From the NCBI GenBank assembly GCA_028280485.1, contig JANQLS010000003.1:62001-126000 (forward strand): a stretch of DNA of 64,000 bases, written 5' to 3'. The DNA is from Planctomycetota bacterium (GTDB lineage Bacteria > Planctomycetota > UBA8108 > JACQVS01). This document shows positions 42,773 to 51,512 of the stretch, one piece after another. Both the position numbers and the translations under genes were made by a program. The notes beneath the pieces are model-generated. The model was not told the DNA's origin, searched no databases, and saw only the letters and a list, made by a program, of their open reading frames with translations. Numbering within the stretch: the stretch's first letter is position 1; the number at the start of each line of letters is the position of its first letter.

Positions 42773-45322
42773 CTAATTCATCGCCCCTTCAATCGCCTTG
42801 CTAATTTTTTCGATCAAGGCATCTCTCATCACGGGCTTCTTGACGAACCCGGCAACACTCTCCCCTTGAAATCGATCGAGAGACTCTTCTTCAGAATAAC
42901 CACTCGTTAACAAGACGGGGACTTTCGCATGGATCTTACGGAGCTCTTGGAAGGTGGCCTTGCCATCGAGTTTCGGCATGGTCAGATCTAAGAGGATACA
43001 ATCGATATCCTCTTCTGTTGAAAGAATGTTGATGGCTTCCAATCCCCCACTGGCTTCGCGAATATCGAGGCCACTATCTTTTAAAATCTCGACGATAACT
43101 TTTCGAACTTCCTTCTGATCGTCGACTACGAGCACTTTTTTATTCTTTAAGTTGATTGAGATTTCTTTCCGCTTTTCAGCTTCGGGGCTGAGCTTAGATG
43201 GTTCCTCAACCCTTGGGAAGTAGATGGAGACGGTAGTTCCTTTCCCCAGCTCACTTTGTAATGCGATCGCGCCCCGATGGTTTTTAATAATTCCCTTTAC
43301 GGCCGCTAAGCCTAATCCCCGCCCCGTAAATTTGGTGGTAAAGAAAGGGTCGAAAACTTTATTTTGGGTGGCTTCGTCCATCCCACTTCCATTGTCGGAG
43401 ACCGTGATCTTAATATATTTCTGCTCTTTCAAAGTCTTTAAAGATCCAAAACAATACAAGCAATTGGGATCAACATCGTCGACCTCAATCTTAATTTGAA
43501 TCTTTCCATGATCATGGGTGATCGACTCCGAGGCGTTACTCACCAAGTTCATGAACACTTGTCGTACCTGAACTTTGTCGGCTTCGGTAAAAAGTTCTTT
43601 CCCATTGGATTGAAGCTCAACAGAGGTCGTTCGTGGAAGCATGACTTTCAGCAGGTCTAAAACCTCTTGGATCAACTCATCAATTTGAGCAGGTTCTTTT
43701 AAATAGACTCGCCTTCCAGCGTAAGCGAGCATCTGGTTACAGAGGTCGGCAGACTGTAGACTCGCGCTCTTTATCGCCCCTAAATATTCCTGAGTTGCGG
43801 CAAGGTCAGTAATCCCTATCGATTTCTCAGCTAAATGAAGGTTGCCCAATATCGTTGTGAGCATATTGTTAAAATCATGTGCAACCCCTCCAGCTAAAAC
43901 CCCGATGGCTTCCATACGCTCAGCCGTTCGTAGTTTTTCCTTAAGGGATTCTTCATGATACTGACGACGTTGGCTATCGAGCATTAAACTCCCCGCTCGA
44001 CAAAGATGTTTAACAATATGTAGATCTTGCTCTGAGTAATTACTTTCAGGTTTCCCAATCAGAATAACAGCCGCGATTTCATCTTCGATGAGAATAGGAA
44101 CGGCTAAAATCATCTTGGAAACTTTGGATTGAGTTGAGACTTTTGCCACCAGCAATTGGGTAACATCAATCTCCTCATTTAACTGAAGCCCTCGTTCTTC
44201 ACTGGGATCGTTCTTAGCAAGCTCTCCTTCCCGAAGGAGAAGATAACCGTCTTGCTTAAATGAATTCTGTACGATTTTAAAGAATTCAGGCCCCTCAATT
44301 CCCTTGCAAACATCTCCTAAAGAAGAGATCAGTTTCAATTCTTGTTTCTCAAAAATTCCAACAAACCCACACTCACTCTTTGTTAAGTCAATCGTCTTTT
44401 CTAAGAGCAACTCACTGACTTGTTCCCAATCATTTGAATTGACATAGGCCGAAACAACCATGGTCACAGCGCTCAACAAGTCACTTTCTTGATGGGCTTT
44501 TTGTTCGCTCTCTCGTAAAGCTTCTTCTGCTAAACCTCGCTCCACCGCGAGGCTCACCATCCGGGCTGCGGTTTCTAACGACTTGAGTTCTTGCTGGGTG
44601 GGCACTCTGGGTTCAGGATTGTAAAGAGCCATCGCGCCACAGGCTTTGTCCTCAGCGTCGGTAATCGGGTGCGACCAACACGAAGCCACCCCTGCTTTTT
44701 CGGCATAATCTTTTAAATTTCTCCACAGAGGATCGGCTTGGATGTCCTCGACGACGACTTGAACATTCCAGTAGGAAGCTGTTCCACAAGAACCGACAGT
44801 AGGCCCGATGTGAAGCCCCTCCACAGCGCTGTTATATTCATCCGGCAAGCTGGGGCCGGCACCGACCGAAACCCTTTGAGTTTCTTCATCCACTAAGAGG
44901 ATGGAACATTTCATTCCGGGATTATGATCTTCAACAATCCAGGCGATATCCCTTAGGGTTTTGGCCATCGGAGAAGGAATCGATTTGACCCCTGTTCTCT
45001 GCCCTCTACCATTCTTAGAAATCGAATCGGAAACGAGACCTAAAACGATGGAAGGATCCTCACCCGGCTTCAATTCCCAAGTCAACGGAACCCAATGACC
45101 TTCCTTGTGAAGATGTCGGGCCTCAATCCTTCCACTGCCCTCAGAGAGCATCGATTTAAAAGTTGCTCGATCCTCGGCGTGGATCCATTCCAAAATCTCA
45201 CGCTCTTGTAATTCCGTAGAATCAAATCCTAGGTTTTCGGTGAAGGCATGATTAACCCGAATAAACCCACCTTTTTGAGCCTCTCTCAAAATCATGGGAG
45301 CATCTTGGCGCCTTGAATCCAT
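42773..45322 (-). CDS. Hybrid sensor histidine kinase with PAS, GAF and receiver domains
   Basis: 849 residues from ATG 45322, with AGGAGG five bases upstream (a GTG directly before it is the alternative). A PAS domain spans about 10-105 and a first GAF domain about 125-265, with the GAF pattern VGPTVGSCGTASYW. A second GAF lies at about 285-450. The HisKA helix has the phospho-acceptor His near 483 in GVAHDFNNML. The HATPase domain has its N box near MNLVSNASESI and G boxes DNGSGMDE and GRGLGLAAVKG. The receiver domain has the phospho-Asp near 780 in LLDLTMPKLDG. No membrane helix is seen, so it senses cytoplasmic cues. The signal and output partner are unknown. No regulator gene is adjacent. 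Confidence 0.9.
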   Translation of the reverse strand: MDSRRQDAPMILREAQKGGFIRVNHAFTENLGFDSTELQEREILEWIHAEDRATFKSMLSEGSGRIEARHLHKEGHWVPLTWELKPGEDPSIVLGLVSDSISKNGRGQRTGVKSIPSPMAKTLRDIAWIVEDHNPGMKCSILLVDEETQRVSVGAGPSLPDEYNSAVEGLHIGPTVGSCGTASYWNVQVVVEDIQADPLWRNLKDYAEKAGVASCWSHPITDAEDKACGAMALYNPEPRVPTQQELKSLETAARMVSLAVERGLAEEALRESEQKAHQESDLLSAVTMVVSAYVNSNDWEQVSELLLEKTIDLTKSECGFVGIFEKQELKLISSLGDVCKGIEGPEFFKIVQNSFKQDGYLLLREGELAKNDPSEERGLQLNEEIDVTQLLVAKVSTQSKVSKMILAVPILIEDEIAAVILIGKPESNYSEQDLHIVKHLCRAGSLMLDSQRRQYHEESLKEKLRTAERMEAIGVLAGGVAHDFNNMLTTILGNLHLAEKSIGITDLAATQEYLGAIKSASLQSADLCNQMLAYAGRRVYLKEPAQIDELIQEVLDLLKVMLPRTTSVELQSNGKELFTEADKVQVRQVFMNLVSNASESITHDHGKIQIKIEVDDVDPNCLYCFGSLKTLKEQKYIKITVSDNGSGMDEATQNKVFDPFFTTKFTGRGLGLAAVKGIIKNHRGAIALQSELGKGTTVSIYFPRVEEPSKLSPEAEKRKEISINLKNKKVLVVDDQKEVRKVIVEILKDSGLDIREASGGLEAINILSTEEDIDCILLDLTMPKLDGKATFQELRKIHAKVPVLLTSGYSEEESLDRFQGESVAGFVKKPVMRDALIEKISKAIEGAMN

Positions 45323-45325
45323 CAC

Positions 45326-45985
45326 TTCCTCCTAGTGAATTCAATTCAGAATCAAACTGATATCTATATGCTGATCAATAAAACATTCAGACCTGATTAA
45401 AGATGAGAACCAGGCCCATCTTAACGAAGCTATCGAGGGATCATCGTTCGGCTTTGCTGATCTAACCAAAGGCAGGCTTTAATTAGTAAACTTCGTCCCT
45501 CTAAACCCAATCCAGCAACTGATATATCAACAGTCTCAGTGGAAAAGATCAACTCTCAGAGAGGGTGTTTTTTTAACGGGTCTAAAAAATAGATCAAAAG
45601 TGCATCACTAGAGGCGCTCAGGGGCAGGCAATTCGATCAAATCGTTCAAATCGACGACGGAAAGGGCTGAATCACATTGAGAGCTCCCACCATAAACCTT
45701 TTCATTAAAAGGCCTTAAGTTCGACAAACTGTTTTAAGGCTTTTGCTTATAGTAATCGCTCCAAGATCTTCATAACTTTTCAAATCAAAATACGGCTTTC
45801 GTTCAAAACACCTAAATATTCATGTGAGGGATAATTCCAGCTGGGAAGTATCAATACACCAATGAACAGGAAGCACGACTAAGTTTGGCAGGTCGAGAGC
45901 CACTAACTCGATTCTGTCATTGCCCCGGATAAGGCTGCAACTGGTTTTCCGCGTTCAGGAACTCAGCAGCCTTACGCCCCTACAC
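45326..45985. other. Intergenic region upstream of the kinase gene
   Basis: About 660 bp without a credible gene. It ends with sequence duplicated from 38360-38423, which includes a hairpin. Confidence 0.4.
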
Positions 45986-45988
45986 CAT

Positions 45989-46020
45989 GAGCCCCTGAAT
46001 CCCCAGTTCAGGGGCTCTTT
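45989..46020. terminator. Hairpin, duplicate of that at 38392
   Basis: Perfect 11-bp stem GAGCCCCTGAA / TTCAGGGGCTC with loop TCCCCAG followed by TTTT on the plus strand. No plus-strand gene precedes it, so it is either a relic or serves the minus-strand gene that ends at 46020. Confidence 0.7.
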
Positions 46021-46640
46021 TATGAGACCGTACTCAGGTGGATGATTTCACCACCGGCATCAAAAACCACGACTAATCGATAGTAAGTTATCTCAGTACT
46101 TACGGTGAAGTAGAAGCGAGCTCTCTCAGTTTCCTCATCAGGGGAAAGAACAATGTCGAACAACTTTAAGTGATTAAAAAATGTTTCATCTGAGATATCT
46201 CTGGGATCTTGGGTACCAAAAATTTTTTGTAACTCCGCTTCATTAAAAGCTTCCAATACGTGATCCTTGTAGAGCCTTACGGGATGTTCATCGACATTAG
46301 AACGCTTCTCAGTTTGTGATAGATTTCTTTTAATTTCACTCAATGCGAGTTGCTCAAATTCTTTCTTTTTAGTAATGAAGACTGCAACTTGATCTAAGAG
46401 TTCTTTCGCCTGAGGGATATTTCTATTTTTTAGAAAGAACGTGACACCGATAGGTTTCTCAAAAACTTCGTATTGAATTTCAGAATCAGAATTTGGTTCA
46501 TATTTCAGCCCAATCCATCCAAAGACAGAATGATTAAATTCAATAGACTTTGATTTCGATGCACTGATTTTTGAATCCCCACTGCATGCGATTTGTAGAC
46601 ATAGAATCAAAACTAATGAAATTACTTTTAAGCTCATCAT
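46020..46640 (-). CDS. Predicted lipoprotein, unknown function
   Basis: 206 residues. The ATG at 46640 is preceded by GGAGGA. The signal segment LKVISLVLILCLQIACS has a lipobox-like QIAC near residue 19, so lipidation is likely. The mature part is mixed alpha/beta, with EYKPN-like charged stretches and a C-terminal beta segment, TYYRLVVVFDAGGEIIHL. No family is recognised. It overlaps the upstream TPR gene by four bases (ATGA), implying translational coupling and joint function at the envelope. Confidence 0.7.
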   Translation of the reverse strand: MMSLKVISLVLILCLQIACSGDSKISASKSKSIEFNHSVFGWIGLKYEPNSDSEIQYEVFEKPIGVTFFLKNRNIPQAKELLDQVAVFITKKKEFEQLALSEIKRNLSQTEKRSNVDEHPVRLYKDHVLEAFNEAELQKIFGTQDPRDISDETFFNHLKLFDIVLSPDEETERARFYFTVSTEITYYRLVVVFDAGGEIIHLSTVS

Positions 46641-47776
46641 GATTTCCTCCGAGCTGCTTTCAAAACGATTAAAATAACTACAAGAAGAGCTACTCCTACC
46701 CCGATGGGAATAAATGGAATGGGAACTATGAATTCGTGATAGACCTTTGAGTTTGACTTTGGGTTAGAATAATATTTTTCCGTAAAAGCGGCATCGACAT
46801 CTCCCCCCTGCTCGATCCATTTCTTTTCATCCGCAACGACGTTTTTGTACCAGGTTTCAGCACCTAAGAGTTCGATTTTAAAGGTTTTTTCAAGTCGCTC
46901 TAAGCTCAACTCATCTTCAGTCGTCTTGCTGACAGTTTGCATACTTAAACTACCCGATGCCATAGCCCGCAGTTTCTTTTTCTTCAACGGATCTTTGGTT
47001 TCGTAGGAGGCCTTCAAGTACGCCCGAGCCGCGAGCCGACGAGCATTCGACTGAAAGTGATGCGCCATAAATAAATTCCCCAAGGCCTCTAAAAGAACTG
47101 GAGATTTATAATTTCCGAACCGCATCATCCCTAAGATGCCTTTGACAGCTTTTTTAACCTCTTCGCCACTAAGGCGATTTTCCTTTTTCTTTGATTGAGA
47201 ATCTTGCTTCTTATAAACAAGAAAATAGGCGAATCCGGTATTAAACTCAATCGAGTTGGGTTTCCGACTTTTATTAGCCTTTGAAAAGTCAGACTCTTTA
47301 TTCCTTATAGCAATGAGATATTCGACAAGAAGTTTTTGATATACCTCGCGTCCAAAGTGGGCATCCGGATTGATTTTTATAGCCTTATCAATCTCCTTAA
47401 GCCCGTTTTCAAAATCGCCCTTGTGAATATAGAAAGTACCGAGATTCGCATGGGTTTCATAAAGGCCCGGGAAGAGCTTCTGTTTCTTGAGGATCACCTC
47501 GATGGCTTTATCCTGATTTCCCAGTTTCTCGTAGGCGACCGCCAAATCATCGTAAAGCTCAGGAGTGCTTTCAGTTTTTAAGCGATTTTCACGATCTTCC
47601 ACTCGCCATTGATAAAACTCTTTGGAATGCCTTAGGAACTTACCTGTAATCAGCTCTAAAGCAGAGGGAAATTGTTGGCGCTCTTCTAAGAGGGTGTCGC
47701 GATCCCAGAGGCAGGCAAAACTTGTTGCTGATGATAAGGTGAAGAAGACAAGGAATAGCTTTACTTTCATTTTCAT
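46637..47776 (-). CDS. Exported TPR protein with C-terminal membrane helix
   Basis: 379 residues from ATG 47776 (MKMKVKLFLVFFTL), the start that opens a signal peptide. After the signal comes CLWDRDTLLEERQQFPSALEL, a motif I have seen at the mature end of exported planctomycete TPR proteins. TPR-like helical pairs lie at about 65-150 (DDLAVAYEKLGNQDKAIEV, YETHANLGTFYIHKGDFENG). The C-terminus has a hydrophobic helix (IPIGVGVALLVVILIVLKAA) followed by RRKS, so the protein spans the membrane with its TPR part outside. It is coupled by overlap to the lipoprotein gene downstream, suggesting an envelope complex. Confidence 0.75.
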   Translation of the reverse strand: MKMKVKLFLVFFTLSSATSFACLWDRDTLLEERQQFPSALELITGKFLRHSKEFYQWRVEDRENRLKTESTPELYDDLAVAYEKLGNQDKAIEVILKKQKLFPGLYETHANLGTFYIHKGDFENGLKEIDKAIKINPDAHFGREVYQKLLVEYLIAIRNKESDFSKANKSRKPNSIEFNTGFAYFLVYKKQDSQSKKKENRLSGEEVKKAVKGILGMMRFGNYKSPVLLEALGNLFMAHHFQSNARRLAARAYLKASYETKDPLKKKKLRAMASGSLSMQTVSKTTEDELSLERLEKTFKIELLGAETWYKNVVADEKKWIEQGGDVDAAFTEKYYSNPKSNSKVYHEFIVPIPFIPIGVGVALLVVILIVLKAARRKS

Positions 47777-47822
47777 CACAGACCTATTTATAGCCAACAT
47801 TCAGGGACTTTTCAGATATCGA

Positions 47823-48935
47823 TCATTCTAAAGCTTGCTTCTTGTTTTCTAAAAATCTTTTAGAGGAATCTATCACCAATTCAATCCAAATGGGGAAATG
47901 ATCTGAAATCTGATTCTTTTTCCAGGGATGCTTAAAGTAACTCAACAGATCACCGGCATCGTTTTCAAGGTCTTTTGAAGTTCCAGTGTAATCGTCGATC
48001 ATGTGTTGCTTATAAATCGTATGCTCAGCTTCTTTGAAGACGTAGTCAAAGGGATTAAAGACGCCCCCAACTTCATTATCCTGATCATCTTTTGCTACTT
48101 CAAAGTAAGAATTGCTTTTTATAAATAATCGATCGTAAGCTTCAGTTTCTGAGGCATTGGTATCTTGACCCAACAAGGATTCAACTTCGCGATAGCCGGC
48201 ATCCTGAATCAAGGCGATCGCTTCATCATCTTTGTCTTCGTAGAAATTAAAGTCCCCAGACAAAATCAAATTTTGAGTCCATAAATTCTTTTCTTTTTTA
48301 TCCAATGCCTTTAGTAATAAACGAACCTCCTCTTTACGATAGGCAACATGAGCATCATTTTTATTCGGTTGGAGATGGAGATTAATCATCGCAAAGGACT
48401 TCCAACCCGCCTTAAACCCAGTGATGTAGGGAGTTCGTTTGAGTTGAGTTATTTCCGATCCATCAGTGATCTCTGGCCAGAGCACGATTTCACCCGCCAA
48501 GCCAGATAGTCGTACTCGTTTATTATTAAACAAGTACGCACTTCGTTCCGAGTTCCCGTCGTCACCATCGGTGATATCATTGATGATGTAATCCCAGCCA
48601 CTCCCTAAGATCCGCATCACGATCTCTAAATCTTTTAGAGTCGACTTCACCTCTTGGACCGCCACGAGATCAAAGTGTGAAATAATTTCTGCGATATAGA
48701 AGTAAGACTCGTTCAACCGTTGCTTCGTTTGACCAAATTCTTTGATGTTCCAACTAGCGACCAACAAATTGTTGTCGGTCTTCTTTGGAACAACTTCTTT
48801 GGCTAATCCATCTTTAAGGCGAATCAAATTCTCGATGGTGCGAACCTTTTCTTCGTCCGTCATCTCAGGAAAAACAAGAGCGTAATCTCGATGTTCGTAA
48901 TCGGATTGAGGCCTTAAATCATTATAAAATGGCAT
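47823..48935 (-). CDS. Endonuclease/exonuclease/phosphatase family protein
   Basis: 370 residues from ATG 48935 (MPFYNDLRPQS). A strong GAGGAGG lies six bases before this ATG, so the slightly longer frame starting at 48953 is rejected. The DNase-I/Mg-dependent EEP fold is shown by LLVASWNIKEFG (metal-ligand Asn), LVAVQEVKS (Glu), INLHLQPN, LSGDFNFYED (Asp and Asn) and the final SDHFPIWIEL (catalytic Asp-His). All the usual motifs are present, so it should be an active metal-dependent phosphodiesterase or nuclease. There is no signal peptide. The substrate is unknown and could be nucleic acid or a phospholipid or sugar phosphate. Confidence 0.87.
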   Translation of the reverse strand: MPFYNDLRPQSDYEHRDYALVFPEMTDEEKVRTIENLIRLKDGLAKEVVPKKTDNNLLVASWNIKEFGQTKQRLNESYFYIAEIISHFDLVAVQEVKSTLKDLEIVMRILGSGWDYIINDITDGDDGNSERSAYLFNNKRVRLSGLAGEIVLWPEITDGSEITQLKRTPYITGFKAGWKSFAMINLHLQPNKNDAHVAYRKEEVRLLLKALDKKEKNLWTQNLILSGDFNFYEDKDDEAIALIQDAGYREVESLLGQDTNASETEAYDRLFIKSNSYFEVAKDDQDNEVGGVFNPFDYVFKEAEHTIYKQHMIDDYTGTSKDLENDAGDLLSYFKHPWKKNQISDHFPIWIELVIDSSKRFLENKKQALE

Positions 48936-49087
48936 GTACTGCCTCCTCTTCAAACCAACTCGGGAAATTTAATCTGGCTGACTACCAGCGCTGGTATCTA
49001 TGAATATTAAATACTTGTTACTTTAATAGAACCCGAAGGATCAAAAGCTAACGCAGCTTTTAGATGAATTGATCTAATCGAGCCAAA

Positions 49088-50335
49088 TTAAGGCTTTACT
49101 AAGGCTGATAATTCTTTAGCTCTACCTTGAACGTCAATTGAATAATACTTAGATAGAACTGAAGAAACACGCTCTAAGTCGACCTTTAGATCCTCTCCAT
49201 ATCGCTCAAGATTTTTCTTTCCTTTCCACGCTCCTACGATGGAACCTAACTGACTAGGGATGGTATCTGAGTCTCCCGGACTGATAGCCAGAAGCTGGAC
49301 GGCCTTCACTCCATCAGATTCATAAGTCGTCGTGGCGACCATATACTTCAATACGAGTAGCGGGTCGAAAACGATATATCCCTTACTCGATCGCAATTCC
49401 GCAAGGGGTGATCGAAAGGACTCATCGGCGATGGCATTTAATAATTCCTTTGGCGATTTCCCTCGGTAGGAAACTCCAATCTTCCGAGCGCTGATAACTT
49501 GCTGATGGATCGCCTGAATATGAGCCTCTTCACCAAGTGCCTGAAGCAGGTGATCCAATTCCTGATTAAACCAGACCCCAAATCCCAAAGGTGAAGGCTT
49601 TGCCATGACCGCCTTCGACAAGATTGCACTCAGCAATCCCGCCACCGAACCACTGTAAATTTCATCTAATCGGCAAAACTGACGGTACTTCTTAAAAACG
49701 TCTTTAGGATCCTCTCCCACGGACAACGCCGCCAGCTCCAAATACATGAACATCCCAAACATGACCGGGATATCTTTTCGATAAAAGTAATTAAGAGGGC
49801 TAGGCTGATCTTCCCCCATCGAAAATCGATCTAAATCTTTATACATGTCGAGCCAACAGCGAATTTGCTCGTTTCGATTTTTTACTAAACTCTTCGGCTC
49901 AAATTCACTTTTTAATTGAGACCTCATCCAAGCTTCAAAGGGGGCATCGTTGGCTGCCTCTAGATTCCCCACGGAGATCATCCAAGGATGCAACAGAGTT
50001 AAACGAAAGGATGTGTCATCCGTCGGAATCCCGATCACGTTATCGAGTTCCTCAGAGAATGGGACCCATATCCCCCAGGGATTATTGGAAATTTCATACT
50101 CTGAAAAGGGCAGAAGGCGCTCACTTCTTTCTGGATCTCCCACCTCCCAACGCAATCCAGCGGGTTCGTGTGGGGCGCCTAAGGCATCACCGTAAACTCC
50201 CAATAAAAGCATTCCTTGTATCTTGTCTTCAAGGTAAGACTTACTATTTGTACAAGAGCTGGCAACAAAGAGAACCATGCTCAAGAGTATGAATTGAAAA
50301 TGAAACCCCTTCACCCGATTGTTCGTTTTGATCAT
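49088..50335 (-). CDS. Exported ADP-ribosylglycohydrolase-like lipoprotein
   Basis: 415 residues from ATG 50335, with GAAGAGA upstream; a TTG 15 bases earlier is less likely. The signal ends in VASSC, a lipobox, so the enzyme is lipid-anchored outside the cytoplasm. This is unusual, as DraG-type ADP-ribosylglycohydrolases act inside. The family core is present: GMLLLGVYGDALGAPHEPAG, TDDTSFRLTLLHPWM (magnesium ligands) and SPGDSDTIPSQLGSIVGAWKG (second metal site). The function could be removal of ADP-ribose from a surface or periplasmic target, or hydrolysis of another N-glycoside. No ADP-ribosyltransferase gene is seen nearby. Confidence 0.82.
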   Translation of the reverse strand: MIKTNNRVKGFHFQFILLSMVLFVASSCTNSKSYLEDKIQGMLLLGVYGDALGAPHEPAGLRWEVGDPERSERLLPFSEYEISNNPWGIWVPFSEELDNVIGIPTDDTSFRLTLLHPWMISVGNLEAANDAPFEAWMRSQLKSEFEPKSLVKNRNEQIRCWLDMYKDLDRFSMGEDQPSPLNYFYRKDIPVMFGMFMYLELAALSVGEDPKDVFKKYRQFCRLDEIYSGSVAGLLSAILSKAVMAKPSPLGFGVWFNQELDHLLQALGEEAHIQAIHQQVISARKIGVSYRGKSPKELLNAIADESFRSPLAELRSSKGYIVFDPLLVLKYMVATTTYESDGVKAVQLLAISPGDSDTIPSQLGSIVGAWKGKKNLERYGEDLKVDLERVSSVLSKYYSIDVQGRAKELSALVKP

Positions 50336-50581
50336 CGAAATTCTCTTCAACCCTTTCTTCTTCGCTCACTCACTTGCTCTCTTGCTCCATCTTCAAGAGG
50401 ATCCTCATAACAAAATGAGGAGAGACGTAAACTCATGAGGAGATAACATTAATATTTAAAATTTAACCCTTCAATCCTTACTTCTAAAGGTTTTTGGTTT
50501 ACAATTTTGACTCCCTTTAAAAGTGCTTTTTGAATCGTTTCTTCCAACCCGCTAAATTAGCTAACTTAAACGACGGCCTTA

Positions 50582-51145
50582 ATGAGTGAATTGAAACCTG
50601 AGCAGTGGGTCGATGAGTACGGAGACTATCTCTACCGCTATGCCTACTCTCGATTAAGAAATGCTGAAGCTGCCGAAGAGGTGCTTCAAGAAACGTTACT
50701 AGCCGGATTGAAAGCTCAAAGTCAGTACGAAGGCCGTGGCTCCGAGCGAGGTTGGCTCTTAGCTATATTAAAACGAAAAATCATCGATTTTGTTCGAGCT
50801 CGTTCCCGCACTCAATCGGCAAGTCAATTAGGCGAGGAAGACATCGAAGAAGCCTTTTTCTCTGCGGATGGCCGCTGGAAGGAAGATCCCAGATTCTTAA
50901 AAGAATCACCTGAAAAAGAAATCGAGAGACAAGAGTTTTGGCAAAAGCTTTCCTCCTGCTTAGAGGGCTTAAGTCAAGCCCAGCAAGATGCTTTCATTCT
51001 TCGCGAACTCGAAGGACAATCGACTGAAAGCATCTGTGAGGCTCTTCAAGTTACGACAACGAATCTAGGCGTCCTTCTTTACCGCGGACGCCTTAAACTC
51101 GCTCGTTGTCTTCGTGGCCACTTTTTCCAAGAAGCAGAGGTTTGA
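50582..51145 (+). CDS. ECF-type RNA polymerase sigma factor
   Basis: 187 residues. Region 2 (about 10-75) is seen as DYLYRYAYSRLRNAEAAEEVLQ and RGWLLAILKRKIIDFVRARSR. A linker insert, about 85-115, is rich in Glu and Arg. Region 4 (120-180) reads CLEGLSQAQQDAFILRELEGQSTESICEAL and LGVLLYRGRLKLARCL. There is no further domain, as expected of a small ECF sigma. The anti-sigma-like gene starts six bases downstream. ECF factors typically respond to envelope or oxidative stress. No autoregulatory promoter was assigned in the 231-bp gap upstream. Confidence 0.9.
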   Translation: MSELKPEQWVDEYGDYLYRYAYSRLRNAEAAEEVLQETLLAGLKAQSQYEGRGSERGWLLAILKRKIIDFVRARSRTQSASQLGEEDIEEAFFSADGRWKEDPRFLKESPEKEIERQEFWQKLSSCLEGLSQAQQDAFILRELEGQSTESICEALQVTTTNLGVLLYRGRLKLARCLRGHFFQEAEV

Positions 51146-51151
51146 TCTACC

Positions 51152-51424
51152 ATGGGAAAAAGTTGCCAAAAATACGCGAAACTCGTTTCAGAGTCACTGG
51201 ATCGCCCACTCAATCTGGTTGAAAAAATCAAACTTCGAATCCACCTTTGGATGTGTGCTTACTGCAGTGGCTTTCTCAGAAATGCCCAGAAATTACGCAG
51301 CTTCCTTCAGGAAGACCAAGAAGTTAGCCCACCGCTTCCACCCCAAAAGCAGCAAGAACTCAAAAAGCTCGTTCAAAAAAATATCGAAGAGGGGACGGAC
51401 TCAAATCCCCCACCCGATGAATAG
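51152..51424 (+). CDS. Small zf-HC2-type anti-sigma factor
   Basis: 90 residues, six bases after the sigma gene. It has the zinc-binding anti-sigma pattern: C5, then H31-xxx-C35-xx-C38 (RIHLWMCAYCSG). This is the ZAS motif H-xxx-C-xx-C with an upstream Cys. The C-terminal half is a charged, Gln/Lys-rich helix, and there is no transmembrane helix, so it is likely a soluble anti-sigma. The motif can be redox responsive. The gene partner, size and motif agree well; direct binding to the sigma is inferred from the operon. Confidence 0.8.
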   Translation: MGKSCQKYAKLVSESLDRPLNLVEKIKLRIHLWMCAYCSGFLRNAQKLRSFLQEDQEVSPPLPPQKQQELKKLVQKNIEEGTDSNPPPDE

Positions 51425-51512
51425 GCTGTAATAAATTCAGTCTATCCACGTCCACCAGATTCAGATTTTCATTTTACAGCTCCAATTTGGTTAAGAATTG
51501 AAGGGTTAAATC

